DNA of 23,739 bases from an uncultured Alistipes sp. GTDB lineage: Bacteria > Bacteroidota > Bacteroidia > Bacteroidales > Rikenellaceae. The notes under the pieces were generated by a model. The model was given only the letters and a program-made list of their open reading frames with translations. It did no database searches and had not been told where the DNA came from. The stretch's first letter is position 1, and each line of letters opens with the position of its first letter. Made by a program: the position numbers and the translations under genes. This document shows positions 7,836 through 15,374 of the stretch, piece after piece. The stretch lies in NCBI GenBank assembly GCA_937895825.1, contig CALBKP010000055.1:1-23739 (forward strand). The letters are read 5' to 3'.

Positions 7836-8939
7836 TTACATCTCCTCCATCGAGCCACTCCAGCTACCCGAGATGGTATTACCTTTATCGTCAAGCATAG
7901 CAAACTCCACACTTGCCGTACCATCGGCGCGACACTCTACCTTAAGTTCTCCACCAACGAAGGGTGCCATAGTTACGCCATCGTCCGTATAATACCACGA
8001 GCCATTCATATAACCCAAGTTGCCATCCACAGCGATATAACCAGGCAGGAAGCTATACTCCGATGACTCATCGCCACAGTCAAACACACCGCTAAACAAC
8101 GCCTCGTCAGCCGTCGAGGTCATTACGTCTAACTGAACGAAGTCGCCGACATACTCATTAGGCCAGATGGCAAAGGTGTAGTTATTGATACCCGTAGCGT
8201 AGTAGTCGCCATAGGCACAGTAGATTAGCATATGGTCGCTGAGATTTACGGTATAATCCTCCGTGAGTGTCGAGAACTTACCATCGGGAATCTCAATATC
8301 ATCATCGCCGCTATCATCACCGCCGCCACCGACATCCTCGCCCGTGGCCGAACGCATATCTGCTACATCGGCCTTACCATTGAACGTAACCGTGTGCTGC
8401 TTGCCATTGATCGTAACCTTGAGCACCGACTGCGTAGCTGTCACCACAAGCTCTCCCTCCTCAAACTGATACTCCTCGACAAACTGACACTCAGCATCCG
8501 AGCGCGTAAACTTAGAGTATGCCACCGAGAATGTACCCTCGGCAAAACTATTCTCCTTATCGAGACGATACGTACCCTCGGGCAGAGGTAATGTCGCCAC
8601 CTGCTCACCACTGTAATAGTCGCTATATAGGTCGAGCGTGTAGTACACAGCCTCGGCAAGAGCATAGCCATTGTCATCGAAGCCCTTATCCGACAGGTGG
8701 ATAAAGTAGTTACCCACACCAGGGTTATAGTAGTCGCCATAATACTCACCTCCGAAGTATGCAGCATCAAGCTGAATACCCTCCACGGGTTCTTCGGGAG
8801 TATCAGGCTCTTCGGGCTGTCTTGGAGTGTCAGGCTTATCATTGGGCACAATATCATCACCACCACTCTCACACGCAACGAACATAAATACCGCTGCCAC
8901 CAACATAAATATACACCTATATTTCCACTTATATTTCAT
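7836..8939 (-). CDS. Surface lipoprotein with one YYGD/NYF module and one C-terminal module
   Basis: 367 residues from the ATG at 8937-8939; a GTG three codons upstream (8948) is possible but gives a less typical signal peptide. The signal ends FMFVAC (Cys23) followed by ESGGDD, again an acidic surface-type signal. There is no BACON domain; a Pro/Glu spacer (about 30-52) leads to a YYGDYYNPGVGNYF module (about 55-185), then a Gly/Asp linker (about 190-215), then a module (about 222-367) ending like the last module of 1961-4024 (FLPGYI, GSWYY, MAP). The gap to the upstream glycosyltransferase stop is only 35 bp and no TAnnTTTG box is visible there, so the two are probably co-transcribed, unlike the other lipoprotein genes. 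Confidence 0.87.
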   Translation of the reverse strand: MKYKWKYRCIFMLVAAVFMFVACESGGDDIVPNDKPDTPRQPEEPDTPEEPVEGIQLDAAYFGGEYYGDYYNPGVGNYFIHLSDKGFDDNGYALAEAVYYTLDLYSDYYSGEQVATLPLPEGTYRLDKENSFAEGTFSVAYSKFTRSDAECQFVEEYQFEEGELVVTATQSVLKVTINGKQHTVTFNGKADVADMRSATGEDVGGGGDDSGDDDIEIPDGKFSTLTEDYTVNLSDHMLIYCAYGDYYATGINNYTFAIWPNEYVGDFVQLDVMTSTADEALFSGVFDCGDESSEYSFLPGYIAVDGNLGYMNGSWYYTDDGVTMAPFVGGELKVECRADGTASVEFAMLDDKGNTISGSWSGSMEEM

Positions 8940-8974
8940 GCCAATCACTATTTTATACGGTTATACGTTTTAAC

Positions 8975-9868
8975 TCATTGCCCAGTTATAATTCCGCGCG
9001 TAATCTCGCGACGCATAACAAGCAGATAGTGCGACTGCTCGGGACGATGCACAAGGCACAACACCAACGTTGCACACCACTTAATAGCCTCACCAACATA
9101 CAGTCTCATACGTCTACCACGAAGTTCGGCACGTCGTAGCTGGCTCACACCCGTATTAAAACATAGGCGCGTGAAATACTCCTTAGTGAGCTTCTCCTCG
9201 GGTATTATGTGGTACATCACAGCACGTGGCACATAATAAGGGTCGATACCCTCCTTGGCCATGCGCTCAAATAGGTCGCTCTCCTCACCACCGATAAGCC
9301 TCTTACCCGTACGTCCCAGCGAAGTGTCGAATACACCCACGCGGTCGAGAGCCTCGCGACGAACAGCCATATTGCCACCGCCAGGGATTTTGCCCTTGGG
9401 AAATAGCCTCACCCTCGGGCCGAAGTCCATAGGATTGGCGATAGGTTGCTCCGTGTAGCGCGACATCCACGATGGTCGTCCTGTGGGGTACTCGGCGATG
9501 ATACACCCACCTGCCACCATAGCCTCCTTGCGGCTATCGAATAGGTCGACGTATGCCTCCAAAAACCCCTCGACGATACGTTCATCATCATCTATAAAGG
9601 CGATAATTTCGCCGCGCGATGCCCTGATACCAGCATTGCGGGCAGCTGAGAGCCCCTGTTCGGGCTCGAAAACATAGCGAAAGTTCTGGGTTGCATGGTC
9701 ACGCACAAAGGCCTCGATACGCTCACGCGTAGAGTCCGAGGAGTTATTATCCACTACGACACACTCCCACCTCTGCGAATCGAAACTCTGCCCCACAACA
9801 GACTCGAGCGTTGTCATCAACTGCTCGGCGCGATTATACGTAGCTATGACCAATGATATGCGTATCAT
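8975..9868 (-). CDS. Family 2 glycosyltransferase
   Basis: 297 residues from the ATG at 9866-9868. The N terminus is the classic GT2 GT-A start: ISLVIATYNRAEQL, then ECVVVDNNSSDST (nucleotide-binding Asp), EQGLSAARNAG, and FIDDDERI, where residues 93-95 form the DxD-type metal/NDP-sugar motif. Further on are GGGNMAVRR and the acidic GGEESDLFERM, which fits the catalytic ED region. The end has a short hydrophobic segment (WCATLVLCLV) that may touch the membrane. It would transfer a sugar from a nucleotide-sugar donor; donor and acceptor cannot be read from sequence. An in-frame ATG at 9883 exists, but it overlaps the -7 box, so the inner ATG is preferred. It is followed closely by the lipoprotein gene 7836-8939, suggesting an operon. 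Confidence 0.88.
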   Translation of the reverse strand: MIRISLVIATYNRAEQLMTTLESVVGQSFDSQRWECVVVDNNSSDSTRERIEAFVRDHATQNFRYVFEPEQGLSAARNAGIRASRGEIIAFIDDDERIVEGFLEAYVDLFDSRKEAMVAGGCIIAEYPTGRPSWMSRYTEQPIANPMDFGPRVRLFPKGKIPGGGNMAVRREALDRVGVFDTSLGRTGKRLIGGEESDLFERMAKEGIDPYYVPRAVMYHIIPEEKLTKEYFTRLCFNTGVSQLRRAELRGRRMRLYVGEAIKWCATLVLCLVHRPEQSHYLLVMRREITRGIITGQ

Positions 9869-9872
9869 ATAG

Positions 9873-9880
9873 CAAAGGTA
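9873..9880 (-). promoter_or_regulatory. -7 box of the glycosyltransferase gene
   Basis: On the minus strand this reads TACCTTTG, a perfect TAnnTTTG box. No TTG is found at 19-21 bp upstream. Transcription from it would begin about at the ATG (9868), giving a leaderless or nearly leaderless message. Confidence 0.45.
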
Positions 9881-9955
9881 CATATTTTTTCAGATATTTA
9901 CTCTCTTTTGCGAAATTTTACGAGCGATAATGAGGTGTCATCATTCAAAAAAAGC

Positions 9956-9984
9956 GCGGGCTGCCTGACAATCAAGCAGCCCGC
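9956..9984 (-). terminator. Rho-independent terminator of the 10012-11412 gene
   Basis: A 9-bp perfect GC-rich stem (GCGGGCTGC at 9956-9964 paired with 9976-9984) with an 11-nt loop. In the minus direction it is followed by GC and seven T. It lies 27 bp past the stop codon. Confidence 0.88.
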
Positions 9985-10011
9985 AACATAACAATCGTAC
10001 CTTAATATGTA

Positions 10012-11412
10012 TTACATAGCAACACCATCAAGATTGATAGCAAAGCTGAGGTAGCCACTCATAGTGCTGGTCATACCAACAAGCGTGCGGCCATCCTCCG
10101 ATACGCCAACCATAATGATACCCTCCTGGATATACTCCGTAAGATCCATACCGTGCTTCTCCTTAAGCCAGTCAACAAGGGTATAAGATGTCTCACGGTC
10201 AACGGCCGTCTCGATAACAAATGCCGTAGTACCGTAGCCATAAGGAACATCGTTAATGAAAGCAATACCATCGTCGGTCATAGCCGTAACCGAGCCTACG
10301 CTAAACGAGGAAAACCATATCATCTCCTGAGTCTGGAGGTCGAAGGCAGCAGCAGGCCCAAGATCAGTAACATAGTCGGCACCCTTGCCTATTGCGTAAC
10401 GACCCGATGGAGAGAGCAGCGTAGCACCCACACTACCGAAAGCCTCGATGGGAGCGCGATTCTCGTCGGTCTGCAAGTAGATATACTCCCACTCTGCATA
10501 CTCGTCTGCCCACATAACACCAAACATACCGAGGCCCGACTGCTCGATACCAATGATACGGTGGTCGGGAGCTACGGCAGTGGTCTGTGTAGCAGCACGA
10601 TACTGTTGATATAGGTCATCCGACTGAAGGATTGTCACGCGATCGTTAACAATATCATAAGCAAAAGGCACAACAAGACCGAAACGCGACGTATAGTAGG
10701 TATTCTCCACGTAGTCATAGTACCAACCCACTGCAAACTCGCCATCGGGCGTTACTCCTGTAAGTGCGCTACAATAGAGGTTACCGGGCAGGTCACCGAG
10801 CTCCACATCGAAGTACTCGCCATCCTTGTAATAGATAGCCGTACCGCCATCGTCGGCACTGCGGTAACGCGAACCTACTGCAAGACCATTATCCGCCACG
10901 TCGTAAAACTCCATATTCTGAATCTCGGTAAGACGGTCGTTCTGAAGGTCGATGATGATTGTATTCTTGTCGAAGCCACCGACAGCCCAACGTCCGTTAT
11001 TCGACAATGCTGTCACGGGGGCAAAAGAGTACCACTCGCGATACTGGGGAGCTACAAGAGCAGGGGTGGTGACGGTCATAACCGCAGCCTCCGAGCTGAG
11101 ATACTGAGTCTCGTCGGCCGAGATAGCCTTAACCGACACGGTGTAATCGGTAGAGTAGTCGAGCTCGGTAAAGCGATATACCGTATCCTCGGTACGCTGT
11201 GCCTCGCCACCGTTGAGCGATACCTCGTAGCTGATAGCGAAATCGACGCTCTCCCACGTTACAATGATTGTATTCTGCTGCACATTGCAGTTTAAAACAG
11301 GCGTTGCAAGGCGATTCTCCTTATTCTTACCGCCCTCCTCTGTGCCATTCTCGCAGCCAACAAATGCCACGAGGGCAACAGCTGCAACAAGTAGTCTAAA
11401 AATGTTTTTCAT
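10012..11412 (-). CDS. Surface lipoprotein with Fn3 domain and propeller-like repeats
   Basis: 466 residues. The signal peptide ends VAFVGC (Cys20) followed by ENGTEEGG. Residues about 36-117 form a fibronectin type III domain (PVLNCNVQQNTIIVTWESV, YRFTELDYSTDYTVSVKAIS). The rest carries seven short repeats of the form x-x-N/D-G-x-x-A-V-G: SNNGRWAVGG, VADNGLAVGS, TPDGEFAVGW, APDHRIIGIE, SPSGRYAIGK, MTDDGIAFIN, SEDGRTLVGM. This resembles the HAF-type extracellular repeats and suggests a seven-bladed beta-propeller. It shares neither BACON nor the beta modules of its neighbours. It has its own promoter and a strong terminator. Specific function unknown; a binding role at the cell surface is inferred. 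Confidence 0.85.
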   Translation of the reverse strand: MKNIFRLLVAAVALVAFVGCENGTEEGGKNKENRLATPVLNCNVQQNTIIVTWESVDFAISYEVSLNGGEAQRTEDTVYRFTELDYSTDYTVSVKAISADETQYLSSEAAVMTVTTPALVAPQYREWYSFAPVTALSNNGRWAVGGFDKNTIIIDLQNDRLTEIQNMEFYDVADNGLAVGSRYRSADDGGTAIYYKDGEYFDVELGDLPGNLYCSALTGVTPDGEFAVGWYYDYVENTYYTSRFGLVVPFAYDIVNDRVTILQSDDLYQQYRAATQTTAVAPDHRIIGIEQSGLGMFGVMWADEYAEWEYIYLQTDENRAPIEAFGSVGATLLSPSGRYAIGKGADYVTDLGPAAAFDLQTQEMIWFSSFSVGSVTAMTDDGIAFINDVPYGYGTTAFVIETAVDRETSYTLVDWLKEKHGMDLTEYIQEGIIMVGVSEDGRTLVGMTSTMSGYLSFAINLDGVAM

Positions 11413-11509
11413 AATATTTGAATGTTTTGTCCTTTATTCTGTGCCATCGAGTTATCCCCATCAAGTTTATAGCCTACAACAGAGAAACACCCTAATAATT
11501 AGAGCGGTG

Positions 11510-11540
11510 CAAAGGTAGTTAAAAAAATATATTTTGCAAA
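11510..11540 (-). promoter_or_regulatory. Bacteroidota-type promoter for the 10012-11412 gene
   Basis: On the minus strand TTTG (11537-11540) and TACCTTTG (11510-11517) are 19 bp apart, the best -33/-7 match in the window. The predicted leader is about 93 nt. Confidence 0.72.
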
Positions 11541-11617
11541 TCGCAGCTCGCCATTCTCAAAATTATCACTATTTTCCTGCATATATATTCATTATTCCGC
11601 TCACTATGCAAAGATGA

Positions 11618-11643
11618 GGGCCACCTCCGAATAGAGGCGGCCC
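11618..11643 (-). terminator. Terminator hairpin of the 11680-13926 gene
   Basis: A 10-bp stem with one mismatch (GGGCCACCTC at 11618-11627 against 11634-11643) and a 6-nt loop, 36 bp past the stop. In the minus direction it is followed by TCATCTTTG, a weak T-tract. Confidence 0.65.
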
Positions 11644-11679
11644 AAACTATTTAGCACTTTCAGACACTAATCGTAATTC

Positions 11680-13926
11680 CTAAGCAACTACGTTTGACGA
11701 AGTACCCGAATACTTAACGCCGTCGATTGTCATCGAGACGGTAACGTAGTACGAGTAATCAATCGTTATGGTGCCCTCTGCCATTGTTGCAGCCTCACCA
11801 TTCACCGTGATATCCGTAGCATAGAACACGCCATCGGTGTCGTTAATATAGTAAGTACCAGCCGACAAGCCATACTTACCACCGAGCTGCGCCGTAACCG
11901 TGTTACCTGCCGCGTCGGTCATAGTCAAGGTCTTAGTACCTGTGTTAAGCGATGCGGTGAAGGTCCAAGGGTCGAATGCCGAAGGCTGGTCGGGATCGGG
12001 TGTTGGATCGGGATCGGGTGTTGGATCGGGATCTGGAGTTGGATCTGGATCGGGCGTAGGCTCTGTGCCCTGCTCGCCGATAGTACCAACATACTTGAAC
12101 GTCATCTCAGCGTCGTTAACCATAGCCTTGATATTGATAGTGTAGGTGTTACCCTCAACCGCAACCTCGCAAGTACCGGTCATCACTTGATTGTTCGCAT
12201 ACTGGATGCCATCAACGCGGAGCGACTTATTCACAAATGAGAAGTTACCGCTGCTGATATATGATGGAGAGCTTACCCAGCTATAAGTGCGAGCATTGAT
12301 CGCCGAAGAATTAGAGTCCGTGTTATCCAACACGAGTCTGAGTTGGTTGTCGCCGCTATCGTCCGACAGAGTAAACTGGTAGTAATACGAAAGAGCTGTA
12401 CCCTCCGACATAGAAGTAAAGGTGATAACATCGTGAGTACCAGCACCTCCATTGTCGTTAAGTTTACCCTTATACTCAATCATATATACCATACCGTCGC
12501 GTCCGTTGAGCGTGAGCTGGATATCGTACTCATCGCCCTCGGCCGAAACAACAGCCTTACCAGCGTCAACAGCAGTAAGCACACCATCTACGCTGAACGT
12601 GCGAGTTGTAAAGTACTTAGTATCATCGGTATAGCCGAATACCGTTGTCGACACCCAGTTATACTCACCCTCCTCGAGCGACTCCTTTGAGGCGAACTGA
12701 GCGGGGAAATGTACGTCGATAGAGAAGCCCTCGCCAACAACCATATACTTATTACCGTAGCTTGACGCATTACCCCAGAGCCACTTGTCGGCCGTGTGCG
12801 TTGCCTCGAACGCGCCAGGAGTCTGGCTGCCACCATCATCTACCGAGAGGTCACCTTCAAATACTACACGGTGCTTTGAGCCGTCCTCAAACTCGATGGT
12901 GGCTTCAACCATACCATCGCTGATGATGAGGTTAGCATCCTTGTACATCTTAAAACCTCCCTCCGGAACTCCGTTAACCATCTTATAGAGGAACGAGAGC
13001 TCATCTAAGATAGTATTGGGAGTAGCATTTGATCCGAGGCTATAAATGCCATTGGGAAGCACTCCATTACCCTTAGACGATGGTATGATTGCGAAAGCGT
13101 AATATGTACCGCCGTCAACACCCCAGCCGTTATCACCCCAGCCATTGTCACCGAGTTCAACAACATAGAAGTCAACACCCTCCTCATTAATATAGTCCGT
13201 CATAATGTGTGTTGCAACAAACTCCACATCGTACTCCTTACCAACAGGCTCACCACCCTTGGCAACCTGCTTAATGGTAACATCCAACGACTCCGTAAGA
13301 TAGGTTATCGTAATTGTTGCCTCGCGAGCCTCCTCAGCCTCGTTAGCCAGCACTCTGAAGATAGTGCTTGAATCGGTACAACCATCAACCTTTACCCAGT
13401 CAGCCGAGCACTTTACCTCTGGCTCCACGGGCGATGTACGCGAGGGCTCGATCCACTCGATGGTGTAGGTAATCTCACCATTGCCACCCTCGGCTGCAAA
13501 CTCCATCACCTCGTCCGACGTAAGTGTAAACACGAGCTCCTTATCGCCAGCACCGCTTGAGATGGTAAACATCTCTATCTCAGACTTAACAGCCGTCTTA
13601 GTATTCATGGCAGCAGCCACAACCGTATAAGCTTTTGAAGGCTGAAGCTCCGTAGCTGTAACCTCAACCGAGGTATTTGCCGCAATCTCAGTACCTGCCA
13701 AGAATACCTCAGTAGCAGTGGGTGTAGTGGGCGTAGCCTCAACAACGAGCCAAGCAACCTTGTCGGCCTCTGTCGAAGTAACCGTGAACGAAATAGAGTT
13801 CTCGGTCGTAACGCCAGCCACAAGATTAATCGTGGGATTTTTCACCTCATCGACCTTAGTCTCCTCGCATGCTGCGAAGAACAAAGGCAATGCTAAAAGT
13901 ACATAGAATAATGTTTTGATTCTCAT
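11680..13926 (-). CDS. Large BACON-domain surface lipoprotein with Asp/Pro repeat linker
   Basis: 748 residues, the largest complete member of the cluster. The signal peptide ends FFAAC (Cys20), then EETKVDE. The order is: an Fn3-like domain (about 30-125, with LQPSKAYTVVAAAM); a BACON domain (about 130-225, with EFAAEGGNGEITYTI and a conserved Trp); three divergent beta modules (about 230-375, 378-500, 505-620, the first with GSKHRVVFEGDL as in 1961-4024); an extended TPDPDP repeat linker (about 623-650); and a separate C-terminal domain (651-748). Next to the BACON Trp are two extra Cys (VDGCTD and the preceding KCSADW) that could pair. It has its own promoter and terminator. The Asp/Pro linker probably lifts the last domain away from the rest. 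Ligand unknown. Confidence 0.9.
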   Translation of the reverse strand: MRIKTLFYVLLALPLFFAACEETKVDEVKNPTINLVAGVTTENSISFTVTSTEADKVAWLVVEATPTTPTATEVFLAGTEIAANTSVEVTATELQPSKAYTVVAAAMNTKTAVKSEIEMFTISSGAGDKELVFTLTSDEVMEFAAEGGNGEITYTIEWIEPSRTSPVEPEVKCSADWVKVDGCTDSSTIFRVLANEAEEAREATITITYLTESLDVTIKQVAKGGEPVGKEYDVEFVATHIMTDYINEEGVDFYVVELGDNGWGDNGWGVDGGTYYAFAIIPSSKGNGVLPNGIYSLGSNATPNTILDELSFLYKMVNGVPEGGFKMYKDANLIISDGMVEATIEFEDGSKHRVVFEGDLSVDDGGSQTPGAFEATHTADKWLWGNASSYGNKYMVVGEGFSIDVHFPAQFASKESLEEGEYNWVSTTVFGYTDDTKYFTTRTFSVDGVLTAVDAGKAVVSAEGDEYDIQLTLNGRDGMVYMIEYKGKLNDNGGAGTHDVITFTSMSEGTALSYYYQFTLSDDSGDNQLRLVLDNTDSNSSAINARTYSWVSSPSYISSGNFSFVNKSLRVDGIQYANNQVMTGTCEVAVEGNTYTINIKAMVNDAEMTFKYVGTIGEQGTEPTPDPDPTPDPDPTPDPDPTPDPDQPSAFDPWTFTASLNTGTKTLTMTDAAGNTVTAQLGGKYGLSAGTYYINDTDGVFYATDITVNGEAATMAEGTITIDYSYYVTVSMTIDGVKYSGTSSNVVA
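11986..12057 (-). repeat. 18-bp tandem repeat coding for TPDPDP
   Basis: Four consecutive 18-bp units, with a few synonymous differences (GGATCGGG versus GGATCTGG on the plus strand), code for (TPDPDP) four times inside the 11680-13926 lipoprotein. Unit copy number could vary between strains by slippage, changing linker length without a frameshift. Confidence 0.85.
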
Positions 13927-13992
13927 AGACTTAAAGTTATTTGTAGTTTAGTTAATTCGTATCAACATCGACTTTTTAAGCCAAGTCAACCA

Positions 13993-14023
13993 CAAAACTA
14001 CTGAGTTTTTTTCAATCTGCAAA
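13993..14023 (-). promoter_or_regulatory. Bacteroidota-type promoter for the 11680-13926 gene
   Basis: On the minus strand a TTTG is followed after 19 bp by TAGTTTTG (13993-14000), the same -7 octamer as before the 1961-4024 gene. The predicted leader is about 62 nt. It lies back to back with the tgt promoter in a 293-bp divergent intergenic region. Confidence 0.65.
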
Positions 14024-14170
14024 ATTTTTATTCTTTTTTATGATGAAAGTTTTTTGATATAAACGTAATTATAAACATTTTAGCATCCTTTGTATTGCCA
14101 GCAAAATCCTCCATCAATCGCCCCTATCCAAAAACATCAAGGCTAATCAATGATTAAATCCCTTGCATTG

Positions 14171-14201
14171 TTTCACCTTTCGTAATTTTTGCCTATCTTT
14201 G
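14171..14201 (+). promoter_or_regulatory. Promoter of the tgt-lptG-mqnE operon
   Basis: A perfect -7 box TATCTTTG lies at 14194-14201. The upstream half is weaker: TTTC at 14171-14174 has 19-bp spacing, and the nearest TTG (14168-14170) has 23 bp. The leader to the tgt ATG would be only about 15 nt. It is the only clear plus-strand promoter seen before the operon ending at 22245. Confidence 0.65.
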
Positions 14202-14219
14202 CACGTTATATATACATAA

Positions 14220-15350
14220 ATGGAGTTCAAATTACAACATACTGCGCCCGAGAGTAAGGCGCGTGCGGGACTTATCACCACCGACCATGGTGTTATCGAG
14301 ACCCCAATCTTCATGCCCGTAGGTACTGCGGCGGCAATGAAGGGAATATTTCATCGAGACATCGAAAACGAGGCTAAGGCTCAGATTATCCTTGCCAACA
14401 CCTACCACCTATATCTTCGCCCTGGAATGGGTATTCTGGAACAGGCGGGAGGCGTGCATCGCTTCTCGTCGTGGACAAAGCCCATGCTTACCGACAGTGG
14501 TGGCTTTCAGGTATTTTCGTTGGCAGCATGCCGCAAGCTCAAGGAGGAGGGTTGCCACTTCCAGTCGCACATCGACGGTTCGCGCCACCTCTTCACCCCC
14601 GAGAGCGTCATCGACACGGAGCGCACCATCGGTGCAGATATTATGATGGCCTTCGACGAGTGCCCCCCAGGCGATGCTCCGCACGAATACGCCTCGAAAT
14701 CGTTGGCACTCACGGAGCGATGGCTCGACCGCTGCTTCAACCGCTACCACCAGACAGCGCCAAAGTGGGGTCACTACCAGTCGCTGTTCCCCATCGTACA
14801 GGGTGCAGGCTACGCCGACCTACGTGAGCGTGCCGCACGCAACGTCTTGCAGTACAATGCCGACGGCTACGCCATTGGCGGCCTTGCCGTGGGTGAGCCT
14901 ACCGAAGTTATGTACTCGATGATTGAGGTGTGTAATGCGGTGCTTCCGACCGATAAGCCACGTTACCTTATGGGCGTGGGTACGCCGACCAACATCCTTG
15001 AGGCCATCGACCGCGGTGTCGATATGTTCGACTGCGTGATGCCCACACGCAACGGCCGTAACGGTCAGCTCTTCACCTCCGAGGGTGTCATCAACATCCG
15101 CAATAAGAAGTGGGAGAACGACTTTACACCGATCGACCCCAACGGCGTAACCTTCGTCGACCACCAATATACGCGTGCATACCTGCACCACCTTGTGGTA
15201 TGCAAGGAGATGCTTGCAGCACAGATTGCCTCGTTGCACAACACAGCCTTCTACCTATGGCTCGTAGGTGAGGCACGCAAGCATATCATCGCCGGCGACT
15301 TCAAGCCCTGGAAGGAGGAGATGGTCGTAAAGCTTGCACGCCGTCTTTAA
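14220..15350 (+). CDS. tgt: tRNA-guanine transglycosylase (queuine family)
   Basis: 376 residues, normal family length. The enzyme exchanges guanine 34 in GUN-anticodon tRNAs for a queuosine precursor. Visible landmarks are ETPIFMPVGT near the N terminus, LTDSGGFQVFS with the general acid/base Asp92, MMAFDECPPGD, AIGGLAVGE (substrate pocket), RYLMGVGTP, and FDCVMPTRNGRNG with the nucleophile Asp271. The usual zinc site is changed: where other bacteria have C-x-C-x-x-C before the RAYLHHL helix, this protein has Gly309, Thr311 and Asp314, with the spacing unchanged; the later His340 is kept. So the fold may lack zinc or use another ligand set, possibly a lineage trait. First gene of the operon, 24 bp before the permease gene. 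Confidence 0.96.
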   Translation: MEFKLQHTAPESKARAGLITTDHGVIETPIFMPVGTAAAMKGIFHRDIENEAKAQIILANTYHLYLRPGMGILEQAGGVHRFSSWTKPMLTDSGGFQVFSLAACRKLKEEGCHFQSHIDGSRHLFTPESVIDTERTIGADIMMAFDECPPGDAPHEYASKSLALTERWLDRCFNRYHQTAPKWGHYQSLFPIVQGAGYADLRERAARNVLQYNADGYAIGGLAVGEPTEVMYSMIEVCNAVLPTDKPRYLMGVGTPTNILEAIDRGVDMFDCVMPTRNGRNGQLFTSEGVINIRNKKWENDFTPIDPNGVTFVDHQYTRAYLHHLVVCKEMLAAQIASLHNTAFYLWLVGEARKHIIAGDFKPWKEEMVVKLARRL

Positions 15351-15374
15351 ACAACCGACAAAGATACTATTACG

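Noticed and set aside
11986..12057. CRISPR-like short repeats
   Set aside because: Units are 18 bp, directly adjacent without spacers, and code in frame for TPDPDP inside a lipoprotein.
1..13926. A SusC/SusD polysaccharide utilisation locus
   Set aside because: The lipoproteins are surface-type and next to a glycosyltransferase, but no TonB-dependent transporter, SusD-like protein, glycoside hydrolase or hybrid regulator is in the window.
14409..15239. Minus-strand frames (such as 14409-14774 and 14820-15239) within tgt
   Set aside because: Shadows of the GC-rich tgt gene; no family resemblance.
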